In this document: in pieces, positions 17,120-26,330 of the stretch
How the letters are laid out: the number at the start of each line of letters is the position of its first letter
Position numbering within the stretch: position 1 is the first letter of the stretch
Assembly: GCA_951813605.1 (NCBI GenBank)
Contig: OX638379.1
Location: forward strand, 4,104,062 to 4,168,061
Reading direction: 5' to 3'
DNA length: 64,000 nt
Origin: an uncultured Bryobacterales bacterium
Lineage (GTDB): Bacteria > Acidobacteriota > Terriglobia > Bryobacterales > UBA6623
Program-made: the position numbers and the translations under genes
Notes under the pieces: model-generated
Databases searched by the model: none
What the model was told of the DNA's origin: nothing
The model's input: the letters and a program-made list of their open reading frames with translations, nothing else

Positions 17120-18007
17120 TCATGCGGGCTCGGGCCGCGCTGAAACCTTGTCAGCAGTCGGAAAATTCTGCGGCACCGGCTGGGTTACCTTTCCGGAAAC
17201 CGCCCACTCGGCTCCTCGCTGGAACGTGGTGATGAAACCGTTGCAGCGTTGCGAGATTAGGGCGTGGCCAAGCGTCGTGTGGAAAATCCGGCCCTTGCCG
17301 AATTGGATGGTCATCAGGATGGGCTCGTGCTCGCCCGTTCCCTCCGTCTCGACCCGCGAGAACGCCGTGGCGAGTACACGCAGATTCTTGGCCGGGCCCC
17401 GCAGACGGTCGTAGAGCTCGTCGTTAGCATGCATCCACTGCATCGGCAGCCCCTTCGTAATCGGATGTTCGGTGTCCCGAATGTCGATTTGGAACTCGTG
17501 CCGTGTTCCGTGACTGCCGCCGATGCCCGGGCTGTTGTCGTGGACGAACTCACCCTCTCGCAATCTCACGTACGGTCCGTGCCGCTCGGTCCGGTCTCCC
17601 CATCCGCCGATTCCAATCATCTCGTTGTAGGCCGTCCACTCCGGAAACGCGTTGTTGGCCGAGTGCACCGACACGAATGCCCCTCCCCCGGCGACAAACT
17701 CCTCGAAGTCCGCCATCGCTCCCTCCGACCATGGCTCGCCGTTGTAATTCGACACGACGAGGGCGTAATCGGAGAAAGTCGGTCTGTAGGTCTCCATCGG
17801 CCCGCCGCTCGGCGGCGTGGTCGCGATGTCGACCGAAAACAGTCCCGTCTCTTCAAGATAGCTCTTCAAGTACTGCGTTGTGATGGGCCAGATCTTGTGA
17901 TTGCTCTGGCCGTCGACGATTAGGGCCTTGTACTTGTCCGGGGGAGGGGCGGAGCAAGCAGCTAGCGAGAGCAAAGCGGTGAGGGCGACGACAGGCCGAA
18001 CTTGCAT
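17120..18007 (-). CDS. ThuA-domain lipoprotein
   Basis: A 295-residue protein with a lipoprotein signal (MQVRPVVALTALLSLAAC, lipobox LAAC) and a ThuA-like domain (class I glutamine amidotransferase fold). Seen: KALIVDGQSNHKIW at the first strand, DYALVVSNYNGEPW, FEEFVAGGGAFVSVHSANNAFPEW (nucleophile-elbow equivalent), then EHPITKGLPMQWMHANDELYDRL and GRIFHTTLGHA. ThuA homologues occur with sugar catabolism genes, and some act on trehalose or other disaccharides as keto-derivatives; the reaction here is unknown. The gene is divergent from the large TonB receptor and next to a lipoprotein and a sulfatase, which suggests carbohydrate handling. Confidence 0.85.
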   Translation of the reverse strand: MQVRPVVALTALLSLAACSAPPPDKYKALIVDGQSNHKIWPITTQYLKSYLEETGLFSVDIATTPPSGGPMETYRPTFSDYALVVSNYNGEPWSEGAMADFEEFVAGGGAFVSVHSANNAFPEWTAYNEMIGIGGWGDRTERHGPYVRLREGEFVHDNSPGIGGSHGTRHEFQIDIRDTEHPITKGLPMQWMHANDELYDRLRGPAKNLRVLATAFSRVETEGTGEHEPILMTIQFGKGRIFHTTLGHALISQRCNGFITTFQRGAEWAVSGKVTQPVPQNFPTADKVSARPEPA

Positions 18008-18439
18008 CGTGGTAGTCCAAACCTACCACGCGAAGACCCGGCATTCAAGCTGGTGCCGTTCCGCCGCCCACGCCGTCCAAGGCCCCCGGATCGCCACCGC
18101 GGCGGAGTACCCGAACCCTCGAATTCGAACTGCGGGCCGAGCGGCCGGGCGCCCATCCCAAGACTTGCAGGCCCTGCGATAGCGCTCGTTCTGATGGGAC
18201 CGAGCAATCGACGCGCCCGCTCCTGGTCGCACAGGGAAATACACCGCGCCTCTCGGAATAGGAGACGGCTTCATTGGGAGCGAACGCTAGTCACCGGCTG
18301 TGCGCTCTCCCACCGGAGAATGGTACGCTGGTCTCGGTGGTGGTTTGATTCGCATAGCGACAAACCCACGCGTGGCAGCGTTCTAGCACTCGCTAGCCAT
18401 TCCACGGGGGTGGGGCGCTTTGCAACAGGAGGTCTAAGA
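18008..18439. other. 432-bp divergent intergenic region
   Basis: Lies between the oppositely oriented ThuA and TonB receptor genes and must contain both promoters. No hexamer pair of convincing quality was found. The receptor reading frame stays open through it, but the translation is Arg/Pro-rich and shows no signal peptide, so it is judged non-coding. Confidence 0.5.
18427..18432 (+). promoter_or_regulatory. Strong ribosome binding site fixing the receptor start
   Basis: AGGAGG lies 7 nt before ATG 18440. The following residues form a clear signal peptide, which rules out the 146-codon upstream extension of the frame. Confidence 0.85.
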
Positions 18440-21400
18440 ATGAATAACCGCACAATCCTGGCCCGCGTTCATTGCATCGCAGCGCTGCTGATTGCGTCCC
18501 TGGCCCACGGCCAGATCGAAACGGCAAGAATCCAAGGGGTAGTGAGCGATTCGACCGGAGCTGTCATTCCCGGCGCCACGGTTCGGTTCGTTCACGTCGC
18601 CACGGGACAGGAATTCACTGTCTCGACCAGCGCGGACGGACTTTACCGGTCGGTCCCGCTTCGAATCGGCGAGTACCGCGTGGAGTACGAATCCGACGGC
18701 TTCAAGCGAGCCGTCCGCTCGGGCATCAACCTAGAGCTGCAGGAGACCGCCGTGATTGACGTGGCGCTCGAGATCGGGGAAATCACGGAGGTCGTTGACG
18801 TTACCGCCGACGCGGTCCTGCTGGAGACCACCGAGGCGACGCAAGGCCAGGTGATCAACAACCAGCGCATCGTCGACATGCCGCTCAACGGACGCGACTA
18901 CGTGCAGCTCGCCTTGCTCTCCGCGGGCGCGATTCGCCCGATCGGCGGGCGTTTCGGCGGTTACAGCGCCGGCGGCCAGCGAACGACGCAGAACAACTAC
19001 ACGCTGGACGGCGTCGACAACAACGGCCTGCAGATCGCCGCGCAAGGCCGGCGAGCCGAGGTTGTCAAGCCATCCGTGGACGCGATCGAGGAATTCAAGA
19101 TCTCGACCAACGCCTACAGCGCCGAGTCGGGACGCGCCCTCGGGGGAACCGTGAATGTCTCCATCAAGTCCGGCACGAACCGCGTTAGCGGAACAGTCTT
19201 CGAGTTCCTGCGCAACGACAAGCTCGACGCGAAGAATTTCTTTGACAATCCCGCCACCCCGAAACCGCCCTTCAAGCGCAACCAGTTCGGCTATTCGGTA
19301 GGCGGGCCGATCAAGCGTAACTCGACATTCTTCTTCACCGACTACGAAGGGACTCGGATTCGCGAGTCGGCCACGTTCGTGCTAACGATTCCGACGCAAG
19401 AGCAGCTCGCGGGGAACTTCAGCGGAGTGCCGCAGACAGTCTACGATCCCGACACGTTCGACGCCGACGCGAACCTGCGGGCTCCCTTCGCCAATAACAC
19501 GATTCCCTCCAACCGGATCGATCCGGTGGCGCAGAAGGCTAGCCAGTACTATCCTGCCCCCAACTCGTCCGGCTTGACGCGGAACTGGCGCACGGCCTCG
19601 CCGGACAACGAGGACGACGACAAATGGGACCTGCGCATCGACCAGGTATTCGGGGCCAACGACAACCTCTTCTGGCGGTACAGCCAGCAGGACAGCTACG
19701 TGCCTTCGCCCATTCGCTTCCCATCGACGCAAGACGGGGACGGGACCGAGTTCAGGCACCGCGGCCAGAACATGGCCTTGGGATGGAACCATATCTTCAC
19801 TCCGACGCTGATCGCGAACGTCAAGCTCGGCTGGAACAGGATCTACACCAACAGGCAAGCCCTCGCGGACAAGAACCTCAACCAAGAACTGGGCCTCACC
19901 GGAGTGAATGAATCCTTGCGGGGCGCCGCCCGGTTCAGCATCAGCGGAATGCGGCCGGTTGGGACCTCCAACTTCACGCCCAATCTCATCGACTCCCAGA
20001 ACCGGCAGCTGAGTGTCGACACGAACTGGACTCGCGGGCAGCATAACGTCAAGTTCGGCTACTCGCTGCAGTTGCTACAAAGCTACCTGACCAATCCGCA
20101 GCAGGAACTAGGCCAATTCATCTTCAACGGAAACTTCACTCGCCAGACGCAGGCAGTCGCGGGCGGAAGGGGCGGGCGGCCCGTGGCGGATTTCCTGCTC
20201 GGCATACCAGTCCGCACGGACATTTCAAACTCGGTGTACATGAACCTGCGCGCGCCTTGGCAGCACTTCTACATCCAGGACGAATGGCGGGTCAACGACC
20301 GCCTGACGTTCAACATGGGTCTGCGTTACGAACACAACATGCCGTGGTACGAAAAGGACAACGGCATTTCGAACTTCGACATCGACACGGACCCCCTGAA
20401 CCCCAAATTCTTCGTGGCGACAGACGGAAGCATCGCCTCCCGCGCGACGCTCGCTCCGGATTTGAACAACTTCGCACCGCGCTTCGGCTTCGCGTTCCGG
20501 ATGCTGGAAGGGACAGTGCTGCGCGGCGGCTACGGCATTTTCTACGCCAACTACGAAGGAACAGGAGGCGGCCAGTTCCTGGAAACGAATCCGCCATTCC
20601 ATATCAAGTCGCAGATCTCGACCGACAGCATCAGGCCCGCGGTACTCTTGCGCACCGGCGTTCCCGACGGGGTCGTGACACCGGAGCGTGCCGTGAGCCT
20701 GCGGTTCTCTTCGTTCGAGCGCGAGCCGCCATGGCCGATCTCACAGCAATGGAACTTCAATATCCAGCATTCTCTCGGGGAGAACACGGTTTGGGAGATC
20801 GGCTACTACGGCACCAAGGCGCAGCACCTCGTGAATCGCATTGACGGAAACTACGCCCTTCCCGGGCCGGGCAACGTCAACTCGCGGCGGCGCTACACCA
20901 GTGCGATCTTCCCGGGCACCGACATCGTGGTCGGGCCGCTTGCGGCGATGAACCGTCACGAGTTCAACGGCAACTCCTTGTTCCATTCCTTCCAAACGCG
21001 TCTGGAGCGCAGGTACTCCAATGGATTCACCTTGCTGGCTGCATACGTCTGGTCAAAGAACATTGGCGACGTGCCCGGGTTCTCGGGTTCCGGCAACGCA
21101 CCCAACAGCGGCATCCAGAATCCGCTGGACCGCAGGGCGGAACGCAGTCTGGACAATCAGCACCGCAAGCACAGCCTGGTCAGCAGCTACATCTACGACC
21201 TCCCCTGGGGGCGCGGCCGCCGCTGGGGGAGTTCGTGGGCGGGCGCGCGCGATGCAGTGCTGGGCGGGTGGACCGTCGCGGGAATCGTTTCGTTCGCTTC
21301 GGGCCGGCCCTTCGGGCTGCGCGTGCGCGGCAACCCCGCCAATAACGGGAACTTCAGCCGACCGAACGTCGTCTCGGGCGTCGACCCGCACCTTTCGCGC

Positions 21401-21706
21401 GGGCAACGCGACCCCGAACGCTGGTTCAACACAGACGCCTTCGTCTCGAACAACGAATACGCGTACGGAAACGCCGGACGCAACGTGCTGCTCGGACCGG
21501 GCCTCGCGAACTGGGACTTTGCAGTTTTCAAGCGATTCTCCATCACGGAAAGGCAATCCCTCCAGTTCCGGTTCGAGAGCTTCAATTTCACCAACACGCC
21601 GGTCTTCAATTTTCCGAATTCCGAAGTGGGCAACAACAACTTCGGCCGCATTACATCAGCGGGCAGGCCCCGCAACCTGCAATTCGGCCTGAAGTACATC
21701 TTCTAG
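18440..21706 (+). CDS. TonB-dependent receptor with carboxypeptidase-regulatory-like N-domain
   Basis: A 1088-residue outer-membrane receptor of the Oar-like type expanded in Acidobacteriota. The signal peptide is about 1-25, followed by a CarboxypepD_reg-like Ig-type domain (IQGVVSDSTGAVIPGATVRF). A plug region follows with LNGRDYVQLALLSAGAIRP, GGQRTTQNNYTLDGVDNN and VNVSIKSGTNRVSGTVFEFLRN. The long C-terminal beta-barrel ends LQFGLKYIF with the terminal aromatic residue needed by the BAM machinery. Substrate is not predictable; relatives are thought to import large carbohydrates or peptides. The start is fixed by AGGAGG and the signal peptide. It is divergent from the ThuA/sulfatase block, so joint function in glycan use is plausible. 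Confidence 0.92.
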   Translation: MNNRTILARVHCIAALLIASLAHGQIETARIQGVVSDSTGAVIPGATVRFVHVATGQEFTVSTSADGLYRSVPLRIGEYRVEYESDGFKRAVRSGINLELQETAVIDVALEIGEITEVVDVTADAVLLETTEATQGQVINNQRIVDMPLNGRDYVQLALLSAGAIRPIGGRFGGYSAGGQRTTQNNYTLDGVDNNGLQIAAQGRRAEVVKPSVDAIEEFKISTNAYSAESGRALGGTVNVSIKSGTNRVSGTVFEFLRNDKLDAKNFFDNPATPKPPFKRNQFGYSVGGPIKRNSTFFFTDYEGTRIRESATFVLTIPTQEQLAGNFSGVPQTVYDPDTFDADANLRAPFANNTIPSNRIDPVAQKASQYYPAPNSSGLTRNWRTASPDNEDDDKWDLRIDQVFGANDNLFWRYSQQDSYVPSPIRFPSTQDGDGTEFRHRGQNMALGWNHIFTPTLIANVKLGWNRIYTNRQALADKNLNQELGLTGVNESLRGAARFSISGMRPVGTSNFTPNLIDSQNRQLSVDTNWTRGQHNVKFGYSLQLLQSYLTNPQQELGQFIFNGNFTRQTQAVAGGRGGRPVADFLLGIPVRTDISNSVYMNLRAPWQHFYIQDEWRVNDRLTFNMGLRYEHNMPWYEKDNGISNFDIDTDPLNPKFFVATDGSIASRATLAPDLNNFAPRFGFAFRMLEGTVLRGGYGIFYANYEGTGGGQFLETNPPFHIKSQISTDSIRPAVLLRTGVPDGVVTPERAVSLRFSSFEREPPWPISQQWNFNIQHSLGENTVWEIGYYGTKAQHLVNRIDGNYALPGPGNVNSRRRYTSAIFPGTDIVVGPLAAMNRHEFNGNSLFHSFQTRLERRYSNGFTLLAAYVWSKNIGDVPGFSGSGNAPNSGIQNPLDRRAERSLDNQHRKHSLVSSYIYDLPWGRGRRWGSSWAGARDAVLGGWTVAGIVSFASGRPFGLRVRGNPANNGNFSRPNVVSGVDPHLSRGQRDPERWFNTDAFVSNNEYAYGNAGRNVLLGPGLANWDFAVFKRFSITERQSLQFRFESFNFTNTPVFNFPNSEVGNNNFGRITSAGRPRNLQFGLKYIF

Positions 21707-21729
21707 CGTCGCCAAGGCGCGCCCCAAGC

Positions 21730-21758
21730 GCCCCCTGGTTCCAGGCGATCCCGGGGGC
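21730..21758 (+). terminator. Possible terminator after the TonB receptor
   Basis: GCCCCC (21730-21735) and GGGGGC (21753-21758) can pair, with an inner CCTGG/CCAGG stem. It starts 24 nt after the stop. No T-run. Confidence 0.35.
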
Positions 21759-21808
21759 AAGCTTGCGCCGGGCTCCGCCAAGCGCGCACGACTCAGGTCA
21801 GACTAGGG

Positions 21809-22282
21809 GTGAGGTCAGCTGATCGGGTGCAAGCGGGCACGGCCAAATCGAAGTCGGGGGCCGAAGGGAAGCGATTCCGCACCTGGCAGCGCTATTGGCT
21901 GTTCCAGATCCCGGGTCTGGCGATCGTCTCGGCGTTGCTCGCGGCGGGAGCGCACTGGTTCTCGCTGCCCCTGTGGGCGTGCGCTCTCGGGCTGGCCATA
22001 TGGATAGTCAAGGACGCTTCTCTGTACCCGTTCCTCAAATCGGCCTACGAAGGGTCGAAGCCGACCGGTCCCGAGGCGATGATCGGTTCCCTTGGGACGG
22101 CCAGGGAAGATCTAAGGCCAGGAGGGCTTATACGGATTGGCCCGGAACTCTGGCGCGCCGAGAGCGCTGTCCCCATCGAGGCAGGGCAAGTCGTGCAGGT
22201 CACCGGCTGCGAGGGCATGACCTTGCGGGTGGCACCGGGGCCTTCGGCAGTTGGTCGCGACGGCGAGTTTCGCCCGGCGTAG
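21809..22282 (+). CDS. NfeD-like membrane protein
   Basis: A protein of at most 157 residues. Two adjacent membrane helices span WLFQIPGLAIVSALLAAGAHW and SLPLWACALGLAIWIV. They are followed by YPFLKSAYE and an NfeD-type OB-fold tail with MIGSLGTAREDLRPGGLIRIGPELW...PIEAGQVVQVTGCEGMTLRV. Short NfeD proteins lacking the ClpP-like protease domain usually partner with a stomatin-like protein in membrane quality control; no such partner is adjacent. The start is uncertain: GTG at 21809 or GTG at 21827, the latter with GAGG upstream. It is convergent with the TPR lipoprotein gene, 10 nt apart. Confidence 0.75.
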   Translation: MRSADRVQAGTAKSKSGAEGKRFRTWQRYWLFQIPGLAIVSALLAAGAHWFSLPLWACALGLAIWIVKDASLYPFLKSAYEGSKPTGPEAMIGSLGTAREDLRPGGLIRIGPELWRAESAVPIEAGQVVQVTGCEGMTLRVAPGPSAVGRDGEFRPA

Positions 22283-22292
22283 GATGCAGGCA

Positions 22293-23759
22293 TCAGAGCC
22301 CTAGCTCGGCTAGAATCCGTGCTTCGAGATCTCCTTGGCTCCGGGCTCGGGCGCGGCGCAGAGCGATCCGCCCGTATTCCTCGGCCCGGCCGGCGCTCCC
22401 TAGCTCTCGATGCACCAACGCAAGCAGGAATGCGTGCAGCGCGGTGCCCACGCTCTCAGTCTCGACGGCCTTCTCAAGATACGGCAGCGCCTCGCGGTAA
22501 CGCCCTCGGTCGGCCAGCTGCCTGCCAAGATGGAAATTCGCCATCGGATGGGACGGGTTGCGCTCGATTGCCAGCCGAAAATGCCTCGTGGCTTCGCTTT
22601 CGCGCCCCAGCTCAGCTAGAGACGCACCAAGGTTGCCGTGCGTGTCGGGGTTTTGCGGATTAATCGCAAGAGCCTTCTCGAAGGCTTCGGCAGCACCGCG
22701 AAAGTCGCCGGCGAAGTGACGTGAGACGCCGTAGTTGTAATGAGCTTCGGCGATCGCCGGGTTGAGCTCGACGGAGCGCTCGTAGTGACGTATCGCTTGT
22801 TCGTAGTTTCCAAGCTCTCCGTGGATCGCGACTAGGTTCACGTGAGCCTGTGCGTGTTCGGGATCGATCTCCAGAACAGTGCCGTAAGCCGCCAAGGCAC
22901 TCTCGAGGTCTCCGCGAGCCTGCAAGGCATGCCCCTCGCTGAACGAGTCCTGGGCGCTCCGAGCCCTGATTGAATTCATGGCATCTATCAGCGGGTCGGC
23001 GTAGTGACGGCGCGGCGTCGGATCCGTTTGCTCGTACCGCGCGATCCGCTCGGCAGCCTCCTCGTGGCGTCCTTCCAAGCGATATGCGCTCGCCAAAGCG
23101 TAAAGAGCTTCCCTGTAATCAGGCTCGATCTCGAGGGCCGCTTCGAGATGCTCGATCGCCTTGCCGCTGTTCTCGGCAGCCGCCAGCCGGCCAAGACGGT
23201 AGTGCGTAGCCGCCGAGGTGGGGGCCTTCCCCAGCACGTTTTCGAGAACCTCTCGGGACTCCGCATGGTCCCCGGAACGCTCCAGCAAGTCAGCCAGCCG
23301 CAGAGCCGTCGGAAGGTCGGCCGGTCGCATGGCAGCGGCCGCCTCGAACGCGGCTCGGGCCTCGTCGAAACGCCCCAAGCCGGCCTCTACCACGCCTAGC
23401 AGATAAGCCCAGTCGAACCGGTCCGGGTCCAGGCCGCGGCATCGGACGAAGCAGTCCCGTGCCGCTTGCGACTGGCCGTATGCGTATAAGATCCGTCCCA
23501 GTTGGCCGACCGCGGACGCCTCGCCGGAATGCCGCTCGGCCTTGGCCCCTGCCGTTTTCATCTGTTCCCGGACGGCGGGAGCGAGACCGTCCAAGACGGG
23601 CTGGGGAAGCGGCGGAAGCGCAGAATCCGCGCAGCCGAAGGCCAGAACCGCGGAAACGAGAACGAAGAGACAGGCGAGTCGCCGGACCGGCGACCCATCG
23701 AACGCCGCGGCGGGAAAGCGGCTAGCAACGCGGGTCCGGTCAGACTGCATGGGCCCCAT
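22293..23759 (-). CDS. TPR-repeat lipoprotein
   Basis: A 488-residue predicted lipoprotein: signal LACLFVLVSAVLAFG then Cys and ADSALPP. It is followed by about ten tetratricopeptide repeats from about residue 70 to the end (for example AYLLGVVEAGLGRFDEARAAF, AHVNLVAIHGELGNYEQAIRHY and THGNLGASLAELGRESEATRHF). TPR arrays are protein-binding scaffolds; the lipid anchor places it in the periplasm or on the outer membrane. ATG 23759 is preferred, leaving 59 nt after the TolC-like gene; ATG 23750 is an alternative and neither has a good ribosome site. As last gene of the exporter operon it may help assemble the export complex (inference). Confidence 0.82.
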   Translation of the reverse strand: MGPMQSDRTRVASRFPAAAFDGSPVRRLACLFVLVSAVLAFGCADSALPPLPQPVLDGLAPAVREQMKTAGAKAERHSGEASAVGQLGRILYAYGQSQAARDCFVRCRGLDPDRFDWAYLLGVVEAGLGRFDEARAAFEAAAAMRPADLPTALRLADLLERSGDHAESREVLENVLGKAPTSAATHYRLGRLAAAENSGKAIEHLEAALEIEPDYREALYALASAYRLEGRHEEAAERIARYEQTDPTPRRHYADPLIDAMNSIRARSAQDSFSEGHALQARGDLESALAAYGTVLEIDPEHAQAHVNLVAIHGELGNYEQAIRHYERSVELNPAIAEAHYNYGVSRHFAGDFRGAAEAFEKALAINPQNPDTHGNLGASLAELGRESEATRHFRLAIERNPSHPMANFHLGRQLADRGRYREALPYLEKAVETESVGTALHAFLLALVHRELGSAGRAEEYGRIALRRARARSQGDLEARILAELGL

Positions 23760-23818
23760 CAATGTCGCCGATTCCGTGACCTCGGAGCCCCTCGCGCGGG
23801 GCGATGTCCAGAACCGGT

Positions 23819-25117
23819 TCAATCCGCAAACGCATCGCGAATGCCGCCAGCCGAGTACAAGACGCCCAGCTGCGCCTTGGCAAGGGCGTATCGAGAAGCG
23901 ATCAGCCCTCCCCACGCTGTCGACTCGACCACATGCGCCCTCTCCAGCTCGCCCAGCGAGACTGTCCCTGCTTCGAATTGGGCTAGCAGCACGTCGAGGC
24001 TCTCGCGAGAGTAGTCGAGCTCGAGCCTCGCCAGTTCGGCGCGGCGCTCGGCTTCGCGCAGGGCCGTGTATGCACGCTGCGTTTCAAGTTCGAGATCCTC
24101 CCGCTTGACGTTTGCCCGCAGTGCGAGCTCGCGCTCCTCGAGCCGTGCCCGCGCAACCTGCTCGGCCACGCCGCGCCCGGTGAATATGGGAAGTTCGAAG
24201 GCGACGCCGGCCTGCCAGTTGTGCCTCTGGAATCGGCGGAAGTAATCGTCGTAGTTGTTGAACCGTGCCAGAAGGGCGTACTGGCCGACGATATCAAGCT
24301 TGGGGTGGCGCTTGGACCGAGCCTCCCGAACGCTATGCCGCGCCGCGCGAATGCCGGCCTGCAGGGACGCCAGTTCGGGGTGCTCGTCCAGCGGCCTAGG
24401 AATCGCTCCTGCGGCAGCTGCGCTCAGGGAAACGAGTATTTCCGGATCCTCCCTCTCGGGCCTGAGCCGAACGCCGCTCCCGAGCCCGAGCGTCCGTCTC
24501 AGGTCGCCTTCCAGCAAGCGGAATCTCCCTTCGGCTGCGGCCAGTCGGTCGCGGGCCCGGGCCGTGTCCAGCCGCGCGCGGCCCAACGCCAGAGGTATTT
24601 CGAGCCCTTCCCCGACGCGGTCCTCCGCCAAGCGCTCGATGCGTTCGAAGTGCTCGAGTTCGCGTCCCAGTCGCTCGACCTCCCGCGTCACCGATTCGAA
24701 GTCAAAGTACTGGATCGCTGCGCGATAGCCGGACTCCTCCGCGGCGGCCTCGGCAGCGTGCTCCCCGGCACGGACCGTTTCCCGCGCGCCGTCGGCGCGG
24801 CGCGGCCGCCCGATGTCGATGAGCGGCTGGCGCAACGTCAGTTGCGCCACAGAGGGGACGGCGCCTTGAATGCTCTGCGGGATGCCGGATGTCGCCCCCA
24901 ACCCCGAACCCCCGTGCAGTCGGACAGAGCGCTCTGCGCGGATCAAGGCCAGATCGCTGCTCGACTTTTCGATCGCGAGGCGGGCGAGCTGGATCTCGGG
25001 ACTTTGGTCCATCGCCAATCGGATCGCCTCGCGCAGGCTGATGGAGCGCGAAGGCGACTCCGTATCGGCACCGCCAACCGCCGCTAGCAAGATGAAACAA
25101 GACACGAACCTAGTCAT
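23819..25117 (-). CDS. TolC-like outer-membrane efflux protein
   Basis: A 432-residue protein of the OEP/TolC family with a signal peptide (MTRFVSCFILLAAVGGA). Two related halves of long alpha-helices carry heptad-rich stretches (SLREAIRLAMDQSPEIQLARLAIEKS; later HPELASLQAGIRAARHSVREARSKRHPKLD and ARLEERELALRANVKREDLELETQRAYTALREAERR). They flank beta-strand segments such as WQAGVAFELPIFTGR. TolC proteins form the outer-membrane duct of tripartite exporters. The ATG at 25117 overlaps the permease stop by 8 nt, with GGAGG about 9 nt upstream; the longer ORF has no signal peptide. Substrate unknown. Confidence 0.9.
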   Translation of the reverse strand: MTRFVSCFILLAAVGGADTESPSRSISLREAIRLAMDQSPEIQLARLAIEKSSSDLALIRAERSVRLHGGSGLGATSGIPQSIQGAVPSVAQLTLRQPLIDIGRPRRADGARETVRAGEHAAEAAAEESGYRAAIQYFDFESVTREVERLGRELEHFERIERLAEDRVGEGLEIPLALGRARLDTARARDRLAAAEGRFRLLEGDLRRTLGLGSGVRLRPEREDPEILVSLSAAAAGAIPRPLDEHPELASLQAGIRAARHSVREARSKRHPKLDIVGQYALLARFNNYDDYFRRFQRHNWQAGVAFELPIFTGRGVAEQVARARLEERELALRANVKREDLELETQRAYTALREAERRAELARLELDYSRESLDVLLAQFEAGTVSLGELERAHVVESTAWGGLIASRYALAKAQLGVLYSAGGIRDAFAD

Positions 25118-26330
25118 GGCGAAGGGCCTCCACTGGATCCAATTTGGACGCGCGGGTCGCCGGCAAGAGTCCGAACAAGGCACCGGCGGTCGCAGCCAGA
25201 ATCATCGCAAGCGCCACCCAGGCCATCGGGAGGCGCACCGGCAGATCCGGCCAAGCCTGCGAGACCGCCCACGGAATGCCGGCACCCAGCAATGCACCGC
25301 AGCCCCCGCCGGCGACGGCCAGAGCTATGGCCTCGAAGAGGAACTGCAGCCGAATTTCCTCGCGCGTGGCGCCGACGGCCCTGCGGATGCCGATTTCCGC
25401 AGTCCGTTCCGAAACACCGATCAGCATCATATTCATGATGAATACGCCGCTCACGGCAAGCGTAATCGAAGCCACCAGTACCATCGCCAAGCTCATGGCG
25501 AAGAGGATGCGTCTCGCGGTCGTCAAGACGCTGGACAGCGTGTCGACCCGGTACAGCGATCCCGGGCGATGACGGGCTTCCAAGGTCTCTCGGACGATCT
25601 GCGCGGCGTCCTCCACGCGATCGTGCGAGCTAACCGAGACGTAGAGCGGGTCCACCCGCTCGACCTCTTGGAAGTAGCGCAGGACCGTGTACGGAACAAG
25701 CACCGAGTTCTCCGAAACTTCCGATTGCCCGAAGGTCTCGACCCGCTCGGAGAATTCCCCGACGACGCGAAACTCCAGACCGTGGATCTCCAGACTGCGC
25801 CCCACGGCGTCTCCGCCGGCACCGAAGAGCCTGCTGGCTAGCTCCGGCGTGACGAGGCAGACCTTGGCTCTCGACTCGAGATCGCTGCCCTGGAGGAACC
25901 GCCCGGCATGGACCTCCAAATTCCGCACGGCGCGGTACGCCTCGCTCGAGCCCAGAATGCGAATTTGCATCGGGCGGCCGTCCACGGCGATTGAGTCCCA
26001 GCTGGTCGTCACGCCGACGACGGCCGCCGCAAGCCTGCCGAGGCGAGCGCGCACGGCGTGGACATCGGAGAGCTGGATGTAGTCGGCCTCGGATGCGGAG
26101 ACGTTGCCGCCCGCCTCGTAGTACGCGTAGACGAGGTTCGATCCGACGCCTTCGATTTGCGCGATCACGAAGTCGCTTCCGGTGGCAGCGACGCTCGCGA
26201 CGAGCACGACGGCCGCGACGGCCGCGCCCATGCTGGAGGCCGTTAGGGCGGATCGGAGCCGTTGCGCACGAAGGGCCGCGATCGCGGACCCGGCGATGTC
26301 CCGGTACGCGATCGCGGCCTTGCGAGTCAC
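25110..26330 (-). CDS. ABC transporter permease, MacB/FtsX type, without fused ATPase
   Basis: A 406-residue permease. One membrane helix at about 33-52, then a periplasmic MacB_PCD-like domain of roughly 220 residues, then three C-terminal helices forming the FtsX domain. The conserved RTAEIGIRRAVGATREEIRLQFLFEA coupling motif and the ending LPATRASKLDPVEALRHD are typical of this family. Canonical MacB has an N-terminal ATPase on the same chain. Here the protein begins directly with the permease part, and no ATP-binding gene lies in the operon, so an ATPase must be supplied from elsewhere. The GTG start overlaps the upstream TGA by 4 nt. Confidence 0.9.
   Translation of the reverse strand: MTRKAAIAYRDIAGSAIAALRAQRLRSALTASSMGAAVAAVVLVASVAATGSDFVIAQIEGVGSNLVYAYYEAGGNVSASEADYIQLSDVHAVRARLGRLAAAVVGVTTSWDSIAVDGRPMQIRILGSSEAYRAVRNLEVHAGRFLQGSDLESRAKVCLVTPELASRLFGAGGDAVGRSLEIHGLEFRVVGEFSERVETFGQSEVSENSVLVPYTVLRYFQEVERVDPLYVSVSSHDRVEDAAQIVRETLEARHRPGSLYRVDTLSSVLTTARRILFAMSLAMVLVASITLAVSGVFIMNMMLIGVSERTAEIGIRRAVGATREEIRLQFLFEAIALAVAGGGCGALLGAGIPWAVSQAWPDLPVRLPMAWVALAMILAATAGALFGLLPATRASKLDPVEALRHD

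Noticed and set aside
18002..18439. N-terminal extension of the large TonB receptor
   Set aside because: Arg/Pro-rich with no signal; AGGAGG and a signal peptide fix the start at 18440.
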